Part shown: piece after piece, positions 39,601 through 42,457 of the stretch
How positions within the stretch are numbered: position 1 is the first letter of the stretch
How the letters are laid out: each line of letters begins with the position of its first letter
DNA from: an uncultured Prevotellaceae bacterium
GTDB lineage: Bacteria; Bacteroidota; Bacteroidia; Bacteroidales; Bacteroidaceae
Direction: 5' to 3'
Length of the DNA: 42,457 nucleotides
NCBI GenBank assembly: GCA_946626595.1
Contig: CAMOUQ010000010.1
Span: 1-42,457 of the forward strand
Made by a program: the position numbers and the translations under genes
Notes under the pieces: model-generated
What the model was told of the DNA's origin: nothing
Databases searched by the model: none
What the model saw: the letters and a program-made list of their open reading frames with translations, nothing else

Positions 39601-42457
39601 CGACGGATTTCGCACGTATAGTCTATGTTGCCGAATTTCTCTTTGCCCTTGTCATCCTTTTTCTTTTCCTTAGAGCCGAAGATGGGAACATTGAGCTGTC
39701 CGGAGAACATGCAGTTGTCGAAGTCGTCCTGGATAATCTGCAACTGTGCCTTGTCGAGCGATATGCCCCATCCGCCCATCTTTCCTTCCTTGGCCGAGAA
39801 GATGTTCTCGGCACTCATCTTCAGGGTGATGTTGTTGTCGAAGAACATCTCTTCGCCCTTGATGGAGAGACGTTTCTCCTCGTCGCCACTGCCCACACCG
39901 ACTTCGAGGGATGTCGGGAACTTGATGCCAATCTCACCGATGTGCAGTCCCTGCCACGATTCGTCGTTGCCCTTGATGCCAGCCTTTGTCTTGCTGTAAC
40001 GCTCAGGGAAGGCGCCCATGTGCTGGGAGTTGCGTTTGATGGAGTGGTCATAGACGATGTTGCTGGCCGTGAAGGTCCATCCGGGCAAGTCTTCCACCTG
40101 GAAGTCATCGATGGAGATGTCGTCCACCATGAAGTCGCTCCACGAACCGAACGAGGCCTGGAGATGAATATTGGGCCGTTCGGTTGTAGCCTTACCGTTG
40201 ACGTCCTTAACGATGCCTGCCACCTTCATGTCGGCGTCGATGCCCAGGAGTTCCAGCGTGTCGGCATGCCATGATATGTAACAGCCGTCCTTCGGTTCCA
40301 GCACATCCTTCGGAGCCTTGAAGGTTATCTCGAAGTTGCTGCTGGGAGCCAGTGTGAAGTCACCGAGCAGGGCTATGTGTCCCGACTCGGGGAGGAATCG
40401 TTTGGGGGAAATACATACGCGCGGTGCACCGAAGACGAGAATCTTGCTCTTCAGCACGTCGCATTCGGGCAGTATGGACTGTCCGATGATGTTCATCGTG
40501 GCGTAGGTGGGGGCGAACTTCATGCCCGCGATTTGTATATCCACCACATCCCATCCCTTCGGCAGGACCTCCGTCGGGAAGCCAATGGGCATATAGCACT
40601 GTTCTATATCTTCCGAAGTAACGAACTTATAGAGATTTTTGCTGTCCTGATAAGCCTTATAGTATTTTCCAAGGTCTATCTGCTCTGCCAGAGTCTTCAC
40701 AGCTCCCGTAGCCTTGTTCTGCAACATGTTGGCGTATGGGAGGCCTGAATCGCCAATGAGGTTATCGATACCCCATTCCGAGAATAGTGTATCGACCATC
40801 GCCATATCAGATATCTGCGGACCAGCATAGCTTTCGGCAATACCTTCGTAAACTACATTGTCGATATTGATTTTCATCTTATCGAACTTGACGCAGACCA
40901 TGACCTTGTGTCCAAAGGGTTCCCACTGTACTCGGCCCTTTCCCGTGAAGCCGTCATTGCCGTTACCTGAAATATCATCGATGGTCATCAGGTATTCACC
41001 AATGGATACCTGTTTGCCCTTGAAGTCGGAGGCAGCTTTTGTGGTGGGTTTCGTATTCTCTATCTCTGTAGTGCTGGAGCACTGGAAATATTGCTGGCTC
41101 AGACGGTTGACAAGCGCGAAGTCCACTACATTGTCATCGCCCGTGAATGCCACACTGCTTCCATGCACTACAATAGGCTTGATTCGCAGCAACATGTAGT
41201 CTCCAGCTTCCACCTTCTCGGAGATGTCCTCCCATTGAATTGTATCTTTCTGTTCGCTTGTGCGGAAAGTGTAGATGGGTTCCTGTTTTACAGCATCCTC
41301 CCGATCGGCACGTTCGCCATTGTCGAAGAGCTGTACCTCGTACTCAATCTGGATAGTATCGTTCTGCTGACCTTCGCCACCAGCGAATTGTGGTCTATCC
41401 CATGCCACTTCTATGGAACCCTCGACGAAACGCTTGCGTGCACCGTTCGATTCCAGGAAGAAGGGGTCAACGATTTTGGGATTGCGGAACGTATAGAGCG
41501 AGTCCTCGATGATTTCATTCGTCTTTACGTCACCCATCTCTACCATGATATCGTCTTCCTCATCCTCGTCCTTTTCTCCTTTGTCCTCATTCTGGGCTTC
41601 CTCTTCCTTGCCTTTTCCACCCTTCTCATCATCCTTTTCCTCACCCTTTTCACCCTTTTCATCGTCCTTTGCCTCCTCTACCTCAGGAACTTTAGGTTTC
41701 GGTTCTTCTTCATTGCCCACTTTCTCTGTGGCTTTGATACGGAAGAGCTTGTAGGTACTCTTTCCCTTATTCTCCACGCTGACATAGTTGAGCATCTTGT
41801 TGTTGGAGGCGCTGGGGGTGGCTGTCACCTGTGCTGCGTAGGTCTTGCTGCTGTCCATCTGCTTCACGACAGACTGCGGTATCATACACATGGGCGAAGC
41901 CAGATTCGATATCTGGTAGACTACAGGATTGTGGTCCATGGAGTTGTCGGGGAATTGTCCGGGCAACAGTTCCACAATGCGTATGCTGTATTCGTACTGA
42001 ATCAAGGTGGGGTTACAGGAGATGACGGGCGCCTGCCATGTCAGTTGTGGCGACAGCGGATCCATCTCGGCCACGCTCAGTGCATTCTGTTCCTGGCCAA
42101 CGGCCATGGGGGTTAGGAATACAGGGGCCTGCGCCTTGTAGCAAATATTGAAGTAAGCCATGCCGCTGGCAGGGTTGCTCACGACATAAGGTTCACCCGT
42201 AAGGTCCCAATGATAGGCTGTAAGGTGTACTTCGTACTGTCCCTCAGGAAGAAGTCCGAACGAACCATCGGCATAGTTATCGAACAGGCCGGCAGGAGCC
42301 TTAATCTCGTTCATCGGAATGTGGTTGAACAGACCACGAATCTCAGCAGGAGTGAGAATGCGTGTACCGCCGGCAGGCACCACGATAGGCATTTGTGGCT
42401 GACGCTTAGGCGGCGTGCTCAGGCTGAGTCCGCTGGACGGATTGACCTGTTCCACCT
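29109..42457 (-). CDS. Giant surface protein with five BspA-type repeat modules (N terminus outside window)
   Basis: At least 4,448 residues; the frame is still open at the window edge, so the start is not seen. Positions are counted from 42455. Residues 1-240 are fibronectin/TANFOR-like beta domains (GLLPEGQYEVHLTAYHWDLT, PQLTWQAP). About 246-307 is an E/K/D linker. About 310-1900 is a long beta-rich region with repeated L/I-alternating, glycine-rich strands and a short coiled-coil-like stretch near 1420-1453. About 1900-2700 has further fibronectin-like and unassigned domains. The last 1,740 residues hold five modules, each a head domain plus an array of about 23-residue BspA/DUF285 leucine-rich repeats, 38 repeats in all. 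No type IX sorting tail is obvious. An adhesin or surface-scaffold role is inferred from BspA relatives. Confidence 0.88.
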   Translation of the reverse strand, partial: VEQVNPSSGLSLSTPPKRQPQMPIVVPAGGTRILTPAEIRGLFNHIPMNEIKAPAGLFDNYADGSFGLLPEGQYEVHLTAYHWDLTGEPYVVSNPASGMAYFNICYKAQAPVFLTPMAVGQEQNALSVAEMDPLSPQLTWQAPVISCNPTLIQYEYSIRIVELLPGQFPDNSMDHNPVVYQISNLASPMCMIPQSVVKQMDSSKTYAAQVTATPSASNNKMLNYVSVENKGKSTYKLFRIKATEKVGNEEEPKPKVPEVEEAKDDEKGEKGEEKDDEKGGKGKEEEAQNEDKGEKDEDEEDDIMVEMGDVKTNEIIEDSLYTFRNPKIVDPFFLESNGARKRFVEGSIEVAWDRPQFAGGEGQQNDTIQIEYEVQLFDNGERADREDAVKQEPIYTFRTSEQKDTIQWEDISEKVEAGDYMLLRIKPIVVHGSSVAFTGDDNVVDFALVNRLSQQYFQCSSTTEIENTKPTTKAASDFKGKQVSIGEYLMTIDDISGNGNDGFTGKGRVQWEPFGHKVMVCVKFDKMKINIDNVVYEGIAESYAGPQISDMAMVDTLFSEWGIDNLIGDSGLPYANMLQNKATGAVKTLAEQIDLGKYYKAYQDSKNLYKFVTSEDIEQCYMPIGFPTEVLPKGWDVVDIQIAGMKFAPTYATMNIIGQSILPECDVLKSKILVFGAPRVCISPKRFLPESGHIALLGDFTLAPSSNFEITFKAPKDVLEPKDGCYISWHADTLELLGIDADMKVAGIVKDVNGKATTERPNIHLQASFGSWSDFMVDDISIDDFQVEDLPGWTFTASNIVYDHSIKRNSQHMGAFPERYSKTKAGIKGNDESWQGLHIGEIGIKFPTSLEVGVGSGDEEKRLSIKGEEMFFDNNITLKMSAENIFSAKEGKMGGWGISLDKAQLQIIQDDFDNCMFSGQLNVPIFGSKEKKKDDKGKEKFGNIDYTCEIRRLTDPRPRSALTEEINPTELQKTRYSYVFLTEQVEDLNFNCFVAQAELDHKQTYFLIEAYDDEKEDKINTQVELCIGGTIGIGGVDKANEWLKEKTASLPLDVKIPDIHFTKMRLSNVKRSEWHSISELAANKRKEREAREEEVLKELKKNKLYYQIAESEEMKLGENCYLDLGEWSLASAKKRLGPFSFNLDKFKPSLKGKALALEVSGSIGLIEDKINVGAGITISAELDMPGIDISKWSIGNGDIKFDTLGLDLDFTALHLKGGLKVVEDGTEKGYRGDLDIDITGLFSLKCNGGYFEHEADANSEAGMKEDGVDTKGLDAGDKKYSWGYFMVRAESSTGIRIDPIVINRISGGFFFNCRPTKGKDEKTDKFGGTPEPFYGNIGVALGMTLSSSAGEKTLSANMDLLVCYDKKNSCLSTFMFNGDLKAVGGIINAKASLVYENQKNQAGVTQNRYLCLNVTVEAGADTKALIADLTKANAALKSLKDQMDEFQGNVDDWANKLTVNPSQGLKQLSGSYDGEKSKEVAEDDTEDESISEENLTKEQAKARDDLGAEAMKTKISLEFKITWVKDGQEYNTPKWHLYLGEPAKDKRCTFTFLKYSGKIVKVDIGADAYLCLGNELPDNGVLPPIPSKITEFLSGHKSSSTDMGGELGKAERSRKRAAQALLGNDVNGGVMVGASAWGYLSIDLGLLYGSIDAMAGFDCSLINYGNSAFCVNSGSAMGKDGWYAMGQFYAYLAAELGIHVKIGSFINEKICIFHAGIGGVLEIGLPNPTWVEGQARIKISLLGGLCKINKKFEFSAGDHCVPFKGNALDGFEMFQSVSYGSDSLYQALMDPTFAVSQAEAKNMTFTTSSSIGSHYRLLDPSWTDEMMDRAETDEEDLAEKIAQNASRTYVFDMNQDLNENNMKMGVRLFDLGTEPTEWLASGEDISEDEFLKKMGKTREKNSYKNMREMVASYFNTREKTICESSKKRKGRDISKGSDGYLHTDNHSSNIDQFMNMDYFNPFGNVGWIGDNLRWGIEEKNEVDVSFREDKGTTFHLTNMDLKPGHSYALILCAEAFEIENGKRVWCYYVNPDTNKDCYIQWRQHKAWFFRVKSDEEEKIITDSLRNLEPYIALAYPSTNGTRVVDTRGEGTITAYYEDIMKPTIALNRDISASLPADKMEWRLTGITAAGDTLDTQTRAAKYITDNGCINLEPASRFSSYYDFTSSKNAAINAGKSYDYNNEIYHLELCYTYRHKYYSKTGTIKDKYAQYKDSTFHLVDLTLTTLPHDVKINNNTYTDSWQVTTTKAINEPLPYSYPFVGARISSQPVIDYEADYMTETKLSNGGIKRSENYTDEDFVFKNVKYSPYNLPYRLIDPYMYFAYLGKWVFIGDREISPYNFDEIGCKFGSESLIFNYNGTVVNVEFLKDIKNKSLYQVRNQMYNVWNDWYYKNKNMPRFPLPATSKSVGGITANNQDGKASTVTPLNVNHYTDYTYCFQDLVKDYTAVYDVADVLCNKLKNETQELTDKFFSCAQTYTNTGRDKDKFNKDLNAAIKELTRMNRGKYIEVEKRGYNVKIPWYQLPLIYGDCFGGDAKYGNWDLDRNDRSFRQSIGESDMKSGDAENVNLSKRWRSEASNLLFFRLNTSGELSYKYNNDAGWPGLIYLRDNNKYNESYEGGTGTSLNVKWDQFREDKALEAVSEFSVYMYRVNAYDIASGLYVYESNRGGGPSPKTFNIDANNGTATNLGEMTSAITAQQNHLRTHYDQPQLQAICTIDDDYDYQLYFLYSDSIYNPSYKFKDGNIVYYWHGEEDFENVAWQKVKAKCFAVTFDKSFKDADIRTTKSWFRSFTALKEVYNLRFYLNTTNVTDMSYMFYNCSKLKSLYMKDMNTAKVKNMSKMFTGCSSLQTVDMTGWNTANVDDMQAMFSDCSALTTIKGIDGFNTQKVGGMSGMFMGCSSLSSLTLNNFTSESLTNVSNMFKGCGALTELYLNGLEGMKLTRTANMFTDCAKLKRLDIKCLTGNSENFTYKDYYGGMFTNVPNTLTSNINYGLVDKIKDQIPGNPSATFDDNYKAIYGTVTSQGRNVLIFLRNTENYQKGTNYNISCNGTTRAVKVIDIWKGKDVLNTKENNSSSIPWVNYKENIKDVYINTTFVQSPSSTSYWFSGCSNLENIYGLTNLNTSRVKSMRGMFKDCVKLKQLDLRKFSTAKLTDMSSMFYGCESIESLGFGYNWKTENVTDMNRLFYGCKSLKDLSFVYDFDTKNVTDMCAMFNNCQSLEYVDMSFNQEFDTENVKDMSYMFDNCKKLKRIPALTSTKSVTSMNQMFYKCESLTELDFTNYDLSKVTNMDYLFYNCGSMTNLNLSTFMGEKLTRCTSMFSGLNRQCYIYIPYKCKKMVLDQCPKSTFPNLVLIYPAYIIRYKVGGNTELLFLGSETTLKVGDKYNGYTIDYVWTGTDVMTHDLYWNNWTSDRDNPVVKVTIDQSFAQVPLARCKSYFAFDAGKLESITGLQYMNVKNVKDFSWMFNGYNGTTLNLSSWDTSSATDMSYMFYKCANLKTLTLGGNFKTDNVTKMTAMFSGCRSLTGVNLTSFNTSNVQEMGMMFSGCRSLTNLNLHNFDVSNVRDGNMFSLFDNCRNLKSIDISGFDLSKHTSMLGWFSNCQSLESLDLGSVDLSNMRDIPMLLDSCISLRKLVVGTLFSPSNIHKSDFYGKAGSFNAVHDLVVVTPPDKLESIRDCFIEKLGFVEGVTGTFYDKEPDKVAQAIWTADTKTLTFYYGFPVGDYFDGQVVTQKWQGDEVLKTSSVFPVWKNTVSGKVTTVAFDPSFVNARPTSMKAWFIHCANLNEIRGMKYLNTSEVTNMEDAFSGCTSLKEVDLSNFNTSKVTTMSHMFYNSGFEKLDVSKFNTAKVTNMMYMFNSCKNIKSLDLSKFNTTCVTNATNMFRYANNLKTLKLGQNFTFPSLNGKAYGFVGMSGIVVEVHSSYMSNVKSSVVDKLDFHEGTHGEFVESDKKAAQAIWIESNKTLTFFYGKQYSKGGTFKNGRTITEVWSGTDLTSTVDNFGTRKYQSTVKDKMTTVVFDPSFADYHLTTGIGMFKNCARLTTIKNIENLNTDKMRNMYSMFHGCSSLTTLDVSKFNTSGVTSQMTNMFNGCSSLKSLDLSNWNTSTVTQMNSMFYGCSELTELTLGIWNTSKVNTMRSMFYGCTNLATLDVSAWNTVSVTDMSYMFYKCNKLNNLDVSKWNTINVTDMSNMFYGCSSLTSLRNNFDTGKVTSMKSMFYDCSAMESAPCSSWDVSKVKDFSYMFYNCKNIWSFSLSKWNTASATDMRYMFYNCSRATYINTDNWKTSKVTDMSSMFYNCSQMDSNHIKGWNTSNVKAMNHMFCGCSNMSYFFDGENINSTEVTTLKSMFYGCSKLRSVTLSSLNTVNVTDFSYLFYNCPALKTLYVSGKFYSNSAKSVSAAFTYDSNVTVKIMNTTNATLSSHKSIVVETLKKLGFKNKVTGTVQVGNYGSPFDF
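30627..31381 (-). repeat. Module 4 of the giant protein: head + 4 BspA repeats
   Basis: The head AQAIWTADTKTLTFYYG...KWQGDEV...VAFDPSFV is followed by four M-F units, the shortest array. It is the closest relative of module 5 (near-identical head motifs), suggesting a recent duplication. Confidence 0.8.
31382..32405 (-). repeat. Module 3 of the giant protein: head + 7 BspA repeats
   Basis: The head contains VWTGTDV and VTIDQSFA. Seven repeats follow, the last three degenerate. The tail KLGFVEGVTGTF leads into module 4. Confidence 0.8.
32406..33436 (-). repeat. Module 2 of the giant protein: head + 8 BspA repeats
   Basis: The head contains IWKGKDV and VYINTTFV, more diverged from the others. 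Eight repeats follow, closing with a beta stretch (CYIYIPYKCKKMVL). Confidence 0.8.
33437..34335 (-). repeat. Module 1 of the giant protein: head + 6 BspA repeats
   Basis: The head contains LYFLYSDS, YWHGEED and VTFDKSFK, the same order of motifs as in modules 2-5 but the most diverged. Six repeats follow. Confidence 0.78.

Overview
The window looks like a chromosomal piece from a Bacteroidales bacterium, most likely Prevotellaceae-like. The evidence is a set of gene starts preceded by the Bacteroidetes promoter (TAnnTTTG at -7, TTTG-like at -33, 19-20 bases apart), A-rich leaders in place of strong Shine-Dalgarno sites, typical Bacteroidales proteins (DUF3109, dockerin-tailed secreted enzymes, BspA-type leucine-rich repeats) and GyrB and S20 of Bacteroidetes type. 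I could not run searches, so family names come from motif recognition.

Layout. 1-2.8 kb is housekeeping: the 3' part of tRNA-Glu, rpsT, gyrB and a small membrane protein. 2.8-7.2 kb, on the minus strand, is a compact run of a secreted M60 metallopeptidase with C-terminal dockerin, then ung, then a DUF3109 cysteine-cluster protein. 7.3-11.4 kb holds an AGCS sodium:amino-acid symporter, gpmI and rubrerythrin, plus a 31-codon lipoprotein ORF with its own promoter and the broken 3' end of an oxidoreductase gene. 11.7-12.8 kb is a secreted protein of unknown role. 13.3-23.1 kb is a surface locus: two large paralogues of an MG2/plug-like family flank a BNR-propeller protein with dockerin, arranged around a divergent promoter pair.

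23.3-42.5 kb is a four-gene minus-strand operon that runs off the right edge. It encodes a giant surface protein (more than 4,448 residues, with a charged linker, a long beta-rich middle and five head-plus-BspA repeat modules), a fibronectin-III-rich secreted protein and two lipoproteins. Close spacing and shared domain style suggest they build one cell-surface assembly. This is the best candidate for an undescribed system here. Its function cannot be read from sequence alone.

The non-coding DNA is unusually rich in short repeats: GGATTAG-type, a 9-bp ACACGAATT type forming a large inverted repeat, 22-bp tandem arrays beyond the 3' ends of both MG2 paralogues, and several hairpins. Look-alikes of such repeats also sit in frame inside three genes for exported proteins (BNR protein, long MG2 protein, 265-residue lipoprotein), which may be small coding insertions.
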